Shown: positions 24,894 through 37,740 of the stretch, piece after piece
How the letters are laid out: each line of letters starts with the position of its first letter
Position numbering within the stretch: the first letter of the stretch is position 1
Assembly: GCA_028023455.1 (NCBI GenBank)
Contig: JAQFVV010000012.1
Location: 3,376,023 to 3,440,022 of the forward strand
Origin: Epiperipatus broadwayi
Taxonomy: Eukaryota > Onychophora > Udeonychophora > Euonychophora > Peripatidae
Length of the DNA stretch: 64,000 nucleotides
Direction: 5' to 3'
Notes under the pieces: generated by a model
What the model was told of the DNA's origin: nothing
Database searches by the model: none
What the model saw: only the letters and a program-made list of their open reading frames with translations
Translations under genes and position numbers: made by a program

Positions 24894-25900
24894 CATTATG
24901 AACCACAGTAAAAATAGGAAAAAAGTAATTTTAGTTATGATATGTAAAACCTTGGCCATAGAGATAGGTATATGGTATATATGATAATCCCCTAGTGGCT
25001 GAATATGTATTTAGAGTCTAGTCCTTATAGGAGTGGTATTATCACCAGAAATAATTTATAAAAAAGGTAGATATGTACAGAATAACAATGCATATAATTT
25101 TTTTTATGATCTAACTTACTGGTTGAACTCCCATTGATAGGTAAAGTGACTCTAAGACCAAGAAACTTATCTTATAAGGGTGGAAACTAGGTGATGTTCC
25201 AAGAGATGAATATTAATTATCCCATCTCAAAATAACAGAACATAAACAATTAGTTATAGCTATATAGTATAGGACTAGGTATTTGTATATAGATGCTAAG
25301 GATCTCTATGTTCAAATGATGGAAACCTTGGTATCTTCAAACGAATCCAATACAAGAATTTGCTGCACCAACTCCGGCTGGATATTTACTGTGATTCTAT
25401 ACTATTACAATAATTTGGCTACCTAACTGTGGGATGATTATGATAATTGGACATCTGCCCAAGTTCATTGTGAGTGAACTCTATACACCCACACCTTACC
25501 ATACCATTGCAATATATATATATATATATTCTATTAATATATATATTCTATTAATAAGTTAATCTAAAAAAAAATATGGTTAATATTGTAATTAATTTTT
25601 CCACAATGATTTCATTTTTTAAAAAAAATAACAGTAATAAAAAATAAAATGTAAATATTAAATATGACATTTCCAAGCAGGCACTTTTTTGTAAACATTT
25701 TTTAGGGCCTCACTAAACCTAGATTTATCAAAAATATGAGATGTGATCTTTATTTACATAAAATCTCATAAGTACCTTTATTTATTATTATTGCTACTTT
25801 TTATTATAGAATCTCAGGAAAGGGAATTAAAATTTTAATTATAAAATAATAGTCTTTTATATTTTATTCTGCTTTATATATAATCATGTTATTTTAAAAA

Positions 25901-26006
25901 GCATTGTTAGCCGAGAGGTCATAGCAGCCGCCTTGCTAGTAGTTGGTTGCAGTCAGTTGTGGGTTCTGCCACCTGGCCGATGCTATGACATATGAAAAAA
26001 AAAAAT
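25901..26006 (+). mobile_element. tRNA-derived SINE, subfamily 1
   Basis: GCATTGTTAGCCGAGAGGTC at the head, a damaged B box and GCTATGACATATG with an A11 tail. An 11-bp direct repeat catgttatttt occurs at 25885-25895 and 26023-26033 and may be the target duplication, with some extra tail sequence included. Confidence 0.85.
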
Positions 26007-26033
26007 CTAACCTATCTGAAAACATGTTATTTT

Positions 26034-26688
26034 TTCCCCAAATAGATAACTGAAAATATTGTGAAGTGTATTTTTATCTTTAATATTATTTACATTTTTT
26101 TATTTTTAGAAAATGCATTTACTTTTTGAAATTGTCTATTGAAACTCCACCCCTTTTTTTGCAAATATTTTTAATTAAAGTTTAAAAAAAGAAATGGAAT
26201 TGAGCATAATGCTAAGATAACAAAATTTTAATAGATATTTCAATACTGAATATATAAAGAAATAAAAAAAATGCAACAGTATTTTGTTAAAGAAAGAATA
26301 ATAATGATGATGGAAATGAAAAATAATTTTATCTGTATATAATTATATCTACATCTACTTAAATTTGAATCTTAAAGTTTTTTTTTCAGTTAACTGGTTA
26401 TAATTAATCAAGTTAATCATCCAATCCATTATTTGTTTTATTAAAATAATTATTCATTATTAATAATTAATAATATGCATACTTTAATTATAACACAATA
26501 GAAATGTTTTTTATTATATTCTTGTTTAAAACTATTTTTATTCTTTGTTTACTGGTCATATATATATATATTGTATATCATTATTTGTAACTATTTTTAT
26601 GTTGTTTTTAATTATATAATATATATTTTATTAAATTTGTAACATTCAGTTATGAACGCCATTGCATTTGTTTACTAAATTAATCTCT
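26034..26688. other. AT-rich DNA, nothing recognised
   Basis: No supported feature. Confidence 0.4.
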
Positions 26689-26945
26689 TTTTTTTTTTAA
26701 AAATTTATAATAAAAACTTTATTAATAACATAAATATTTACAATTTATACAAGTAGTTAAACAAATAATAACCAAAACACAAAGAAATTGAAATATTTCA
26801 CTATTAAGATAAAATGGCTCCAGGCCATTAAACAGTTAATTCCAACTCAAGGAGGTTGACCTATAACAGTGTAATAGAAGGAGACTCTTAAGACATCAAG
26901 CAAATGTAACTCAAAAGGGTGAAGCATGTAACAAAATGTTTCATA
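26689..26945 (-). mobile_element. Retroposed 3' UTR, family unknown
   Basis: On the minus strand this less AT-rich segment ends in AATAAAGTTTTTATTATAAA followed by a poly(A) tail. That is the form of a 5'-truncated LINE or a processed transcript. No coding sequence remains, so the source cannot be named. Confidence 0.45.
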
Positions 26946-28109
26946 TATATGTATATTTTTAATACAGTAGAACTTATTCATTTGGCTTACTAATTACACT
27001 GTAATAATTTAGTTAATTTTTAAATGGTTGAATTATACACCAGAATTTCAAGTGATTATCAGCTGTTCTGTAGTCAAAACTTATATTTTAATTAAAATAT
27101 ATAGTATGGAATTTCTACAGACATAAAAATAAAAAAATGTTTATTTCAAGATGTAAAAGATTTCAACTACACAGTGGTTTAAGTCATGGTTCAACAATAT
27201 CACAGAACTACTTAATCCTCATATTGGTCAATCAATTATTATGCTGCTGTTTATCCTTCTGACCAAATACTTCATAATGTGAACACAAATGTCTTATTAA
27301 AATTTTTAATTGATAACTAAGTAAAAATTTGGAAATATAAAAATGATTTTACATTTTATTTAACACCTTACGTGATTTGGATTGCATTTTATGTATGTTC
27401 ATTGTTATATTGAGATGTATTAATAAAAAATAAAATAACTTTCAAACAACTCCCTTCAATTAAAAATTTTTTAACAGTCCCTTAAAAACTCATAAAGGAG
27501 TAGACAATATTTATTAAAGTAGTCGATTGCCTGTAGGTGAGTGTTTGAATAGTTTTTTTTTAAAATTCTTATTTTACTCTACATCTATAAAATTACTATA
27601 CACTCTTCTATAAAATCAATTTTGAAAGTTTAGCCCCATTAGCTCTGGATGGCTATCTGAAAGAAGTTCAAGTCTGTTGAAAAAATTTTCAAGTTTACTT
27701 ACCCCAAATTCAAATCATCAACATGGCTAAATATGCCCTTGTTGTAACCTAAGACTTTTCACAGAATCCAATAATATTTTTTCTCAAAACTCTTTTTACT
27801 GCAGATATTTTTAAATTCATAATTTCTACTCTATATTTTGTATCTTTTAATGCTTTTGTTACAAGCAATTATATATATAACTTAAAGAGAACTATAATAT
27901 TATAAAAATTCATTAATATTCTAAAATGTAAATATTCCAAATAAAACTAATTTGCATATTTCAAACTTAAGCCTATTGCTTATTGTGAAAAATAGATGCA
28001 TTATAAAAAAACATTAAAATTGAATTAATATTTTATTTGCTATTTGATTTTTAAATGCATATTTATTTGCATGTGTGGGAGGTTATATATAATAGTCATA
28101 ATATCTTCA
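26946..28109. other. AT-rich DNA, nothing recognised
   Basis: No supported feature. Confidence 0.4.
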
Positions 28110-28201
28110 CCATATAATATTAATATCATTTATGTTTTTATAACTTTTTACAAACATTGTAAAAAGTAATTGATAACATAAATGATATTAATATTATATG
28201 G
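28110..28201. repeat. AT-rich palindrome, ~42-bp arms
   Basis: CCATATAATATTAATATCAT begins the left arm and its complement ends the right arm at about 28201, around a short spacer near 28153-28159. Possibly a remnant of a miniature inverted-repeat element. Confidence 0.75.
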
Positions 28202-28424
28202 ATTTGGTAATGAAATAAGAAAAATAAAGTTATACTACTTCATAAAGAATATCTCCACCATATAATACATTAGTGTTTTTTTTCTTTCTTTTTTTTCAAA
28301 CTTAATCCCTTAATGTATTCTCTTGAGATATTGTCATACCTACACAAATACTCACCAATTTATTCTTTTAAAAACATATTTTATTTTGGTCAAAATCGTT
28401 AATATAATTTGTGTTTATTTAATC

Positions 28425-28790
28425 CACCTCTCTGTTTGCTCCGATGTGCCATTGTCCTTGAGCAGAGAGTACATCCAGTCAATCAAAAGCTCTTGGACCT
28501 AATTCACACTCTCAAAACCCAAGATACCAAACTAGCCCCACCTCCACTCGTCACAGACACTTGGGCAATTTTCCACTCCCATCCTCTCAGCCTCTGTCAT
28601 AGGACTCAATCACGAAGACATGCATTTCTGACCGGCCTGGACTATACACCATTTCCCCTCTCCACTTCCCATTCCCTTTTTACATGTATCCTTCCCCTCT
28701 TACCATGTTGCTCTGTCATTTTATTTATTTTACTGTATCTGTTTGTTTTTAGATGAATAAATATTTCATCACTGAGAAAAAAAAAAACTT
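28425..28790 (+). mobile_element. Retroposed 3' end, C-rich, with poly(A)
   Basis: A block much richer in C+G than the surroundings, ending GATGAATAAATATTTCATC then an A tail at 28779-28789. An open frame of about 115 codons crosses it but lacks domains and is low complexity at its end. I read it as the 3' end of a retroposon or processed transcript of unknown family. Confidence 0.5.
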
Positions 28791-29400
28791 TTAATTTTAA
28801 AAATGCAATAAATAAAAACATTGTTCATTTTTAAAATATCTATATTATGGATTGCCACTATACATACCTAAATTTTATTTACAAACTCTTATTATATTTG
28901 AGAATAACACATTAAAATTATCACTTTAAATTTAAAATTTTAAACCACAAACGAAGAAACATAATTTTGATTAACTATTTTTGTTTCTTTTAAACCTTAT
29001 TTTTAGTGGGAATAGTTAATGCAGATATGAAGTTAGATTTTTAAAATGTATAAAAATTTTAGTTACTGTATTTTTTACTTAGAAGATCTTTGACTACGAT
29101 CATATAAAATGGATGAAATGTTAGACAACAAGTTAAGTTAATGATATTAATTTAAATCATATAATAATTTTTTAAGATAATAAACTGATGAGAAATCGCT
29201 GGAGGTAATGGAATATTTCTAGTGAATAATAAACACCATATAATTTATAAATATAATAATAAAAATAATATAAATTACTTATTGTTAAACTAAAATCGAT
29301 ACTTGTTTCATTAATTAGCATGCAAACACTTTGATTAGTATAAATGCAAATTTCTGACTAATAATCAAAGTATTGATTTCAATTTAAAGACACAGAAAGG
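28791..29400. other. AT-rich DNA, nothing recognised
   Basis: A small inverted repeat (actttgattagt and complement, about 29328-29374) precedes the foldback element. Confidence 0.4.
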
Positions 29401-29635
29401 TCTATAAACTATATATGTGCCTTGCGTACAGATAATGAAGTTTATAAAAGCAAATAATACTTTGCAATTTAATGAACTGAGGGGCTTTCGGAAGGCTTTA
29501 TGCTTCAACAATCATAGCTATGACTATGGAAGCATAAAGCCTTCTGAAAGTGCTTAGCTCATTAAATTGCAGAGTAATATTTGCTTTTACAGACTTCATT
29601 ATCTGTGCGCAAAGCATATATATATAGGTTATAGA
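29401..29635. repeat. Near-perfect foldback element with ribozyme-like arms (family F)
   Basis: Two arms of about 117 bp are inverted copies meeting at CATAGCTATG (29514-29523). Each arm carries a hammerhead-like fold in opposite orientation. The plus-strand one is listed separately. The minus-strand arm has the same AUAAA loop and CCGAAAGC box but core residue 9 is changed. Confidence 0.85.
29509..29569 (+). ncRNA. Hammerhead-like ribozyme fold, A3-U8 variant (family F)
   Basis: In order: stem I outer CAAT and inner AGCT; core ATGACTA; U; stem II GGAAGC, loop ATAAA, GCCTTC (one A-C mismatch); U; GAAA; stem III AGTGCT including the last A of GAAA; T; then AGCT and AUUG closing stem I. It matches the family E fold at 12001-12055 in plan and in the flanking GCTATGA and CTTAGC blocks, while stem II has changed sequence yet still pairs. 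Core residues 3 and 8 are A and U instead of C and G. Confidence 0.55.
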
Positions 29636-29869
29636 TTACATGCTAATGAAGTAAATATTTAATTATTTCAAGAAAGGTCCATAGTAATTTTTGCATTACT
29701 TAAGCAATAATTATAATTTTGTTTATCGTACTGATAAAATATATAGTCTGTGCGTGTGTGTTATTAAAATGAAAGAAAGAAATAGATGCTTTTACAATAG
29801 TACAAAAGTTTATAAAGGACAGAAATGTTGAAATTGATTAACAGGGTTTCTGGGCATATCGTCTTTCAT

Positions 29870-30185
29870 TTATACATACTTCTAACTTGCTAGAGAAAAT
29901 CTCTAGTTTAATAAATGATTAGTTATAATCATCACGTGTTTATCCAAAAGTTGGAGAGGAATAAATTGACGCTTGAAAATAAAAACGAGACAATTTGCTC
30001 TACATAAATAATTTTCATATAATGAAGATATATATGAGAGATGATGACTTGGACCAACTGATGAGTGCTGGTTCAGCACAAAATGTATCTTGGGGGGTTA
30101 TTTGACTTTTATTGTATCTTTATTTATATGAAATTATTTATGAAATAAAAAAGAATGGAGAAAAATGGAAGTTGTCTATTTATAC
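29870..30185 (+). repeat. Hammerhead-bearing repeat, family B
   Basis: The upstream part (tgctagaga...ctctag, gattagttataatcatc, gagatatatgaga-like block) and the downstream part (ttttattgtatctttattta) match the two copies at 53.4-53.9 kb. The hammerhead at 30044-30102 has CCAA, CTGATGA, perfect stem II GTGCTG/CAGCAC and stem I closing TTGG, plus an outer pairing ATGAC/GTTAT. GAAA has become AAAA (30080-30083), which should abolish cleavage. Confidence 0.75.
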
Positions 30186-31892
30186 TTCTAACTTCATTTA
30201 AAATGTGGGCATTTTACATTATTTCATAAATATAGTAATATATTTAAGAACTTTTTTATTATACCATATTACTAAGTTGCTTCAGCATAAAAGTATAATT
30301 TAATTTACAAACACTTAAGACAGTTGACACGTTTTGATAAAAAATAAAAAAATAACATCTATACCGGAATATATTTAATAATTAGATATTGATTAAAAAC
30401 TTTCTAATATTTTATATCCATTTCAAGTAATTCATAATAATATATTTTATTTCTTTAAACTATTATATATTTCCTTCTTAAACATTCAGTTTTAATTTGG
30501 CAAACATTTATCATTTATTGAAGTTTTTAGTTTTTTTATTTATATGCTTTAGACAATTACAAATTAACTTGAATTGAAGCACAATATTTTTCTAGTTATT
30601 ACAGAGCTATTAAGTGACTGAAGATAAGAAACTTTGATAAATTTGAATGACTGCTTGTCAAAATTTATAACAAAAATCATAATGTTGGGATCTGATGCAT
30701 TATGAATAGATCATCAAAATCATATAAACATTCATGTTTAATAACAATGGTTTTTAAGTTTTGATAGCTTGTTTTCTAATTGCTAAAAGCTAAAAATATA
30801 TTATTTTAATAAAAATAGTGTCATAATAATAATAATAATAATAATAATAGTAATAATCATTTAAATTAAAATGCATTTTAAAAACTGATAATAATATAAA
30901 ATATTGAATAAATCAATGAAAAATTATATAAATTATATAATATTAAATAAATCAATGAAAAATTATATAATTAAGAGCTCTTTAATAATTATACGGTTAA
31001 TTGATAGATTCAAATACAAGAGCTCTATATCTATGATTAAACTGTAGGTAATGTAGTTGTTTTACTTTCTTGGTTTGAAAATTAGCCACGAGTTAAACAT
31101 AGAATCCATAATTCTAGTACCATGTAGTACTCTCTTACAAACTGTATTTAAAAAGTTAACCTATTAGTGAGAAAATGTTAATGACAACCAAAAATATGCA
31201 ATAGAAAGCAGACTTTAACCTTTAGAGTTTATGTTTACCTTTGAAAACAGGTTACCTGTATAAACATTGTACGTAGAGAGTAAATAACAATATGAAATAT
31301 ATTATTGCACTGAAAGTGAAAAGACTGCAGTTTTTTTGCAATTCAATATATTGTTATTTATAATTAGTTGCGAATTTAATTTTGCATTATATGATATATT
31401 TGAAATAATAATTTTACTTTTCTACTATATAGATTTTTTTCTTCATTTCTATTGATGAGAAAACTCAACTTTTTTGATGAAGAACTAATTGATAGTGATT
31501 TATTGCACCATTACTATTTCCTGTATAAAATTATTTTTTTCTTTTTGTGAATACATACTGAATTTTCTGAGGTATAGTTCAATTTTTAAATTTATATTTA
31601 TTGAATTCAATATTAAAATTAATTTAATATAAAATGTTCATAAAACACGTATTGATAAACCATCTCTTTGTTGGTATTCTAATAAAAAAAATACATTTTT
31701 GTAATGATTATATTCAGTATTACATTAATTAAACCACTTTCATTTAACTCATCATTTTCATTAAAGCAAATTTTAATAGAATATAAATAATACAAGTTGT
31801 TGTCCATTGCTAAGAACTATTCAAAATATTTAATAATGATATTAATTCTAATATTCTCACAGATACATATAAAAGTTCATACAGGTTTATGC
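30186..31892. other. AT-rich DNA, nothing recognised
   Basis: Contains a short (AAT)n at about 30823-30850 and a 30-bp tandem near 30900-30970 (aataaatcaatgaaaaatta repeated). No gene. Confidence 0.4.
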
Positions 31893-31901
31893 GAATGATT
31901 T

Positions 31902-31991
31902 TATCATATGATCACCATTTCTTATGCTTTCTCATAACTGTTATTAAATCAGGCAACTACTGTATGAAGAGTTTTGCCTGTTTTTATTCAT
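31902..31991. repeat. Family C element, internally deleted
   Basis: Begins like the copies at 43.0 and 45.8 kb (catatgatcaccatttctta, then aactgttattaaa and caggca) and ends agagttttgcctg. The centre with the ribozyme is missing. A 9-bp direct repeat gaatgattt flanks it at 31893-31901 and 31992-32000. Confidence 0.7.
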
Positions 31992-32075
31992 GAATGATTT
32001 CATGAACTGTGGATATAAAAGACATGTTTTGCCTATAAACCTGAAAAACATATAAACAACTCTTTCCTATATATA

Positions 32076-32230
32076 TATGATAATAAAAATAAATATAATG
32101 GTAATTAACTATTATATACAGTCTTACAATCCATGGAAGTACTTTGGGTTAATTCCTTAACCCTCCTCAATTGTACTGCAGATTGAACGACTATATATAA
32201 TAGTTAATTAACATTATATTTATCATTTTA
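32076..32230. repeat. Palindromic repeat, ~36-bp arms
   Basis: ataaatataatggtaattaa at the left and its near-complement at the right (about 32190-32225) flank about 70 bp of less AT-rich sequence. Confidence 0.7.
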
Positions 32231-32774
32231 CTGTGATTACAATTATTCTCAGAACAATTAAAGATCAACATCTTTAAATGAAAACTTTTATTGATAATCA
32301 TTAAAAAATAGAAATATTAGGATAACCTAGATATAAAAATAAGCATTAACCTTATTTTTGTGGGCAAACTAAAATTTTTATTGTGCTTAGGTATAGACAG
32401 ATTAATTACGTATTTACTAAACAAATGTACATTAGAAAATATGCTTAAATAGCATTCAGTATCAGATATTTTTATTCAATTATACAAACAAATATAAGCC
32501 CTTTATTATTCTGCCTAATAAACATTTAATTATACACATATATTATTATGAGAGATAAAGAATTTATATCATTACAATTTCATAAAAAAATTAATACTGA
32601 ATTAACATTTTGGTATATAACTATTTTCATTTTAAATGTTAAAATTTCAATAATGTTTGATCATGTTCCTTGGTAAATTTATTTCAAGGCTGAACAATTG
32701 GTATAGAATCTGATTTACATTTACAATAATGATAGATTAAATTTTGAAAGGCATTATTATAGTGAACTTGTATT
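32231..32774. other. AT-rich DNA, nothing recognised
   Basis: No supported feature. Confidence 0.4.
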
Positions 32775-32782
32775 AAAATAGG

Positions 32783-32885
32783 TCAAGCGTTGTTAGCCGA
32801 GAGGTCAGTGCAGCCATCTTGCAAGCAAGCAGTTGGTTGTTGCAGATTCGCCTCCTGACAGATGCTATGACATATGAAAAAAAAA
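32783..32885 (+). mobile_element. tRNA-derived SINE, subfamily 1
   Basis: GCGTTGTTAGCCGAGAGGTC head, shortened and damaged B box, GATGCTATGACATATG and an A tail. A possible 8-bp duplication aaaatagg is at 32775-32782 and 32882-32889. Confidence 0.85.
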
Positions 32886-33727
32886 TAGGAGCTCCATATA
32901 TTTTATAATTACCAAAATACAAGGCATGTATAATGACATTAGAGCCAATTCACAGAAAGTTTTTTTAATACATTAATATTATTTTACATTTAATGAAAAA
33001 AAACAGTAATTGTTATAATGATTATTAAAAAAATATGGAATGCATTTGTTAGAAATTGTCAATTGTATGGCAAAATCACTTGTAAATATGTTAACTCAAA
33101 AGAAAAAAGAAAACATTATTTTTACCTGATATTTAGAATTTTATTGAAGTGAAACATATTATTATTATGAAATGCTTAAATAATAAAAAGAAAATTTGTA
33201 CATTGTAATGGTAAATCAACTATTGCCAATTATTTAACAATAAATATTCCTCAGTACAGGTTTGAACCCAGAATCAATGATTCACACAGATCTTACAGAT
33301 ATGTATATATATAAATAAATTGTATATTTAATAAAATTCTAATAATAAAATAAAATTTTAATAACAATGCCACTCAATGTGATGATGATGATTAGAATTT
33401 ATACTCAAAAATACTTCTCATTACAGCACTTTATTTGTTCAGGTTTTAATAAACAGAAGCTCCAAGGTGACAAACCTCTTAAAAAAGAGGTAGTTTACTG
33501 AGAATGCTTGTACGATAATGATCATCATTACTCCCAATCATTACCATAACCTCCTATCATATTCCCCAGTGGTTCACATGTTATTGCCGAGTTGTGGATG
33601 ATTCATAACTCCCATATGTTTGTTCACTTTATAATGTTTTAACAGAGTTATAAACAAACAAATGGCTTGATAAAACAATACTTTAACAATTTATTAGCAA
33701 AGCAAAAGCATACATAAGTTGGTTACA
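32886..33727. other. AT-rich DNA, nothing recognised
   Basis: No supported feature. Confidence 0.4.
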
Positions 33728-33938
33728 TCTATATACTAGTGATTCACATATGCAGATATAAAATGAAATGTGCCTCAACAATTAATATATTTTCAGTTTT
33801 AAGCCTATACTCATGATTCCAAATGCAGATGTAAAATGAAACATATGGCAACAGTTAATATGTTTTCAAATTGAAATCTATACTAGCAATTCCAACTGAT
33901 AACATATGATGACAACTAATATATTTTCAGTTTTTAAG
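33728..33938. repeat. Three diverged tandem repeats of ~70 bp
   Basis: Units start near 33728, 33802 and 33875 and share ctatact, atgattcc, a gcagat-taaaatgaaa segment and taatatattttcag. Confidence 0.65.
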
Positions 33939-34900
33939 TTTAAGTCATTTTTAATATAATTGTGTGAATATATATCATGGGTCAAAATATTTTTAAAATC
34001 TTAAATCATGGATTTTCATCCCTTGAAGAGTATATTTTTTTCTCTTACATGCTGGATACATGAATTGTAGTTATAGCAGTATGGTTAATGTATTGCATGT
34101 AAAATATCAATAGTTCTTCACAAATTTAGCAGTGTGGTTCTTTTTTCCCCTTTATTGACATCTTAGAGGCTATTGTAATCTAGGTTCTCAGACTTCAACA
34201 CTATATATTGGATCAAAGTACATACTCAATGTCTTCTGACTGATAGGCTACTTGTGTGTTTCTAGTCTTGTTTAAAAAATAATCCACTACTATAAAAAAA
34301 AAAAAAAACATTATTATAGCTTCTGCTATAGATGTTTCAATTTTAAATACCTGAAAACTCTCTTCTCCTGCATTGATTATTTTAATACTTCCAGTTGGCA
34401 ATCTGGAATCAAAATACCATTCTAATGGAAATCAAAAATGGAACAAAATGAATGACTTCATAGTAATTGAATTTTGAATGACTTGGTTTTATATCTCTCT
34501 GTTATCTTTCTATTCACTGTCGGTGTCACTTGCCATCAATAGAACCATAATGTAGACCATTTGTGTATGTTTTCTTCATTTATCAACATTTAACCATAAT
34601 ATAGACCATCCTAAAATCTCCAACCCTCCAGTAAAAATATTCAATTGTTCTCTTCTAAAACATGTGGAGGTAGGGGGAAACAAGCTTGTATACAATATTT
34701 CTTATTTTATAATCAAAGAAGAAAGAAATAACTTTTTGTTTTCTTTTCTTTATCTATGACCTGTTACAATGCAGGAAGATATAAAATTCTTTGCCGACTT
34801 TCCTTTTTTTTATTTCTAATTTTTCAAATATCATTAATTCATAATTTTTATTCCAAGATTTGCATTTACCATTCAATTTTATATAAAAATCGACAAGATT
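33939..34900. other. AT-rich DNA, nothing recognised
   Basis: No supported feature before the next SINE. Confidence 0.4.
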
Positions 34901-34901
34901 C

Positions 34902-35017
34902 TTGCGTTGTTAGCCGAGGGGTATCGCAGCTGCCATGCAAGCAAGTAGTTGGTTGCAGACGGTTGTGGGTTCGCGTCCCGGCCGATGCTATGACACATGG
35001 AAAAAAAAAAAAAAAAA
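34902..35017 (+). mobile_element. tRNA-derived SINE, subfamily 1, best-preserved copy
   Basis: Nearly intact tRNA-like head: A box TTAGCCGAGGGGTA, B box GGGTTCGCGTCC, then CGGCCGATGCTATGACACATG and an A17 tail. It is the best reference for the family consensus. The A-to-B spacing points to a class II tRNA source. Target duplication unclear. Confidence 0.9.
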
Positions 35018-36140
35018 TAAATCGATTCACAACAAGCAAAACCAAAAGAATATTTAAAATGCCTTAAAATTTATATTTTAAAATTGATTCGTGATCAATA
35101 ACTTTTTTTTTTATTCCTTCACTGTCTTATTTATTATTATTTTTCTACTCCCATATTGCAAAGTAAATGATCGATAGCATTCTGCATAAATTGCCCGAAG
35201 ACTTAATATGATTAAAATGTATATTAATATTTTCTTTTACTCTCACGGGCAACTCTCTACTTTACGATATATATGCGTGCGTACACACACATTATAATAT
35301 TTTCAAATGCATATATCAACTTTCGTTTAGGCAGTTTATTCTAATGGCACATACTAGAATAGTTTGTACATTTTTTCTTCTCTGTTTATGCAGCATTTTA
35401 CCCTGATTAATGTGGGCTGCATTCGAGTTAATATGGTTATAATATAAAATTATATATCTTAAAAATAATATATGTTAAGGGAGTATCAAAAAATAATAGA
35501 AAATGTGTAATTGACTAAATTGTTTGATTCTTGTATTGTAAATATTGCCTAGTTTTTTTTCAATATATGTTTAGTTAAAAAAAAATTTATCCCCATATAT
35601 AAATATTCCAATATCTTAGAATTAAAATTATATATACATTTAACTATAAGTATGATCGTTTTACTACTAATTATAATAATTAAATTGTACTGTAATATTG
35701 GTTAAATAAAATTTGTAATAATTTAAGGGATAAAAATGTCTTTCATTTGAATAATTTCTTATACTGAACTGAAACTTAATTAAAGACTAAGCAACTGATT
35801 TCTTTTTCAAAATCACTTTCTTTCTTGAGAGTTCTCTATTTTGACTGATTGTGATTAATCTCATCACATTTTGAAGCATGGATGGACATGTCTTTACAAT
35901 AAAATTCTTTTCAAAAAAAAAGAAAAAGAAACAGGGTATCAGTGACCTGTTACAATAAAAACTTCAGTTAAAAGAACTTAACAATAACACTGAATATTGT
36001 GATGTCATGTTTTTGTCAAATGACGCCTTTGCATTTTTAGTTAATGACATTTTTTTTCTTCTAAAATTGCATACATTGCCAAATATTTCAAAACTGATAA
36101 TTTTATTTAATTGTCAATTTTATTATGATTTTTAAATCTA
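35018..36140. other. AT-rich DNA, nothing recognised
   Basis: No supported feature. Confidence 0.4.
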
Positions 36141-36169
36141 TTTATCTTTTTTTAAATATACATCAAGTT

Positions 36170-36340
36170 TATAGAAAATTTAAATATAGGGAATTTGAAC
36201 TCAGTCTTTCAAGCACCAAAAAAAAATCTTCATACTTTAATGGACAGGCTTCAATCTACTCCAACTTCCAACTTTTCAGCCATCCATACCATTGAAAATC
36301 TGATGATGAAAAGCCCAAATCCCCTAAATTTACAATTATT
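36170..36340 (-). repeat. Family A repeat with ribozyme region deleted
   Basis: On the minus strand the internal region (gatgatgaaa..., ggtatggatggctgaaaagt) passes directly into GCTTGAAAGACTGAGTTCAA, skipping the hammerhead and most of the tRNA-like part. Confidence 0.65.
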
Positions 36341-37257
36341 TACCAACTAATATCTATCTAAGGAACAATATATCGACAAGAGTTCACATCTTGTCAACCT
36401 CATTTCAAACTGCAAAAAGAAATTTCCATATACCTAAAACTTCATGTATAAGCAGACAGCATTCACATAAATTTCCTCTCTTGCTAGTATCAACTTTATG
36501 ATACTAACTAAAGATGCTATAATGTTTGTAACACAATAATATTTCAGTCTAAAATCAGTATGATTGTGTGTGTGTGTGAAAAGCATTCTTTACTAACATC
36601 TGAACTGAAAACCACTTTTGCTGTTCTATCTCTTTTTAAATGATTATTTTTAGTGTCATTATTACATATAAAGATCATGCTTAAAGGTTTTGAATTTACA
36701 TGTGAATATTATGTGTTGTATATGAGTATATAATAAACAAACTCCACTATTTTATAAGAACAATGCATATATACATAAAAACATTAATAATAATATATAT
36801 AGATAATATAAATGACATATGCTATGTAGGCATATTAAAACCCATAATAAATTTTTGATAAAAATTGGGGAAATGATTCACTAAGTATGTAGTTATGTAT
36901 GTTCATATTTATTGCCCATAAATAAGTTGAATAATAATTTGAAAATTAGGAATTATCATATCTTGACAATATTAAAATATATAATATATACATACTTAAA
37001 CATACAATTTAATTTTTTTTTAATGTTTATAGAAATAGTTACAATTACAGATTTCATTTCTCAGTTGTAGATAAAATGAATATTAAATTAATAAAAAAGT
37101 AATATATTAAAAAAATTAAATATTTATACTCAAATCCATTTGTCTCAATAATAAATAATTAAAATAAAAAAAGTGGTTTCATAATTTGTAAATTTAACTA
37201 ATGATTTTCTCTCTAGTACTTTTATGTCCACCAGATATTGCATTTTACAAACATATT
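36341..37257. other. AT-rich DNA, nothing recognised
   Basis: No supported feature. Confidence 0.4.
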
Positions 37258-37410
37258 TAGTAATAAACTAAAGATCAGCTTTTTAAGCTAATGCACAAGT
37301 ATTCATTTATTATTAAGATTCATAAAGCGCATGTGCATTAGCTTGAAAAGCTGATCTTTAGTTTATTACAATTCATAAATATCATGCTATATAAAATAAA
37401 TATCTCATTT
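37258..37410. repeat. Hairpin repeat, first copy
   Basis: taataaactaaagatcagct starts the left arm (37260-37295); its complement ends the right arm at 37369. From 37299 onward the sequence is repeated almost exactly at 37627-37740. Confidence 0.85.
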
Positions 37411-37626
37411 ACATGTGTTTAGTTTCACTTAAGAATGATGTATCGTACATTCTAGAAAATTTCATAGGTGTCATTCATTCGGACATAGTAAAAAGTAATT
37501 TAAAGTGATTGGTTTATCTTCATGCTTTCATTTCCAGTGCTTAAGATTTGTCCATACTTAAGCATTTAGGTTGAAATAATAGGTGGATTCATTCTATTCT
37601 TTCACAAAGACTTGTGTTGGAAGTGA

Positions 37627-37740
37627 AAGTATTCATTTATTATTAAGATTCATAAAGCGCATGTGCATTAGCTTGAAAAGCTTATCTTTAGTTTATTACA
37701 ATTCATAAATATTGCGCTATATAAAATAAATATCTCATAA
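37627..37740. repeat. Direct repeat of the right half of the preceding hairpin
   Basis: agtattcatttattattaag through ataaaataaatatctcat matches 37299-37410 with few changes. The left hairpin arm is absent. Confidence 0.9.

Noticed and set aside
28409-28756. 115-codon open frame as a gene
   Set aside because: No domain or splice signal, a poly(A) tail follows and the C-terminal part is low complexity; better explained as a retroposed 3' end.
33728-33938. Possible CRISPR-like array
   Set aside because: Only three diverged adjacent units with no spacers, in an animal genome.
37258-37370. Possible hammerhead relic in the 37.3 kb hairpin (ctaaagatcagctt with an AGCTT/AAGCT stem)
   Set aside because: Core residue 5 is changed and no GAAA follows the stem in any of three copies.
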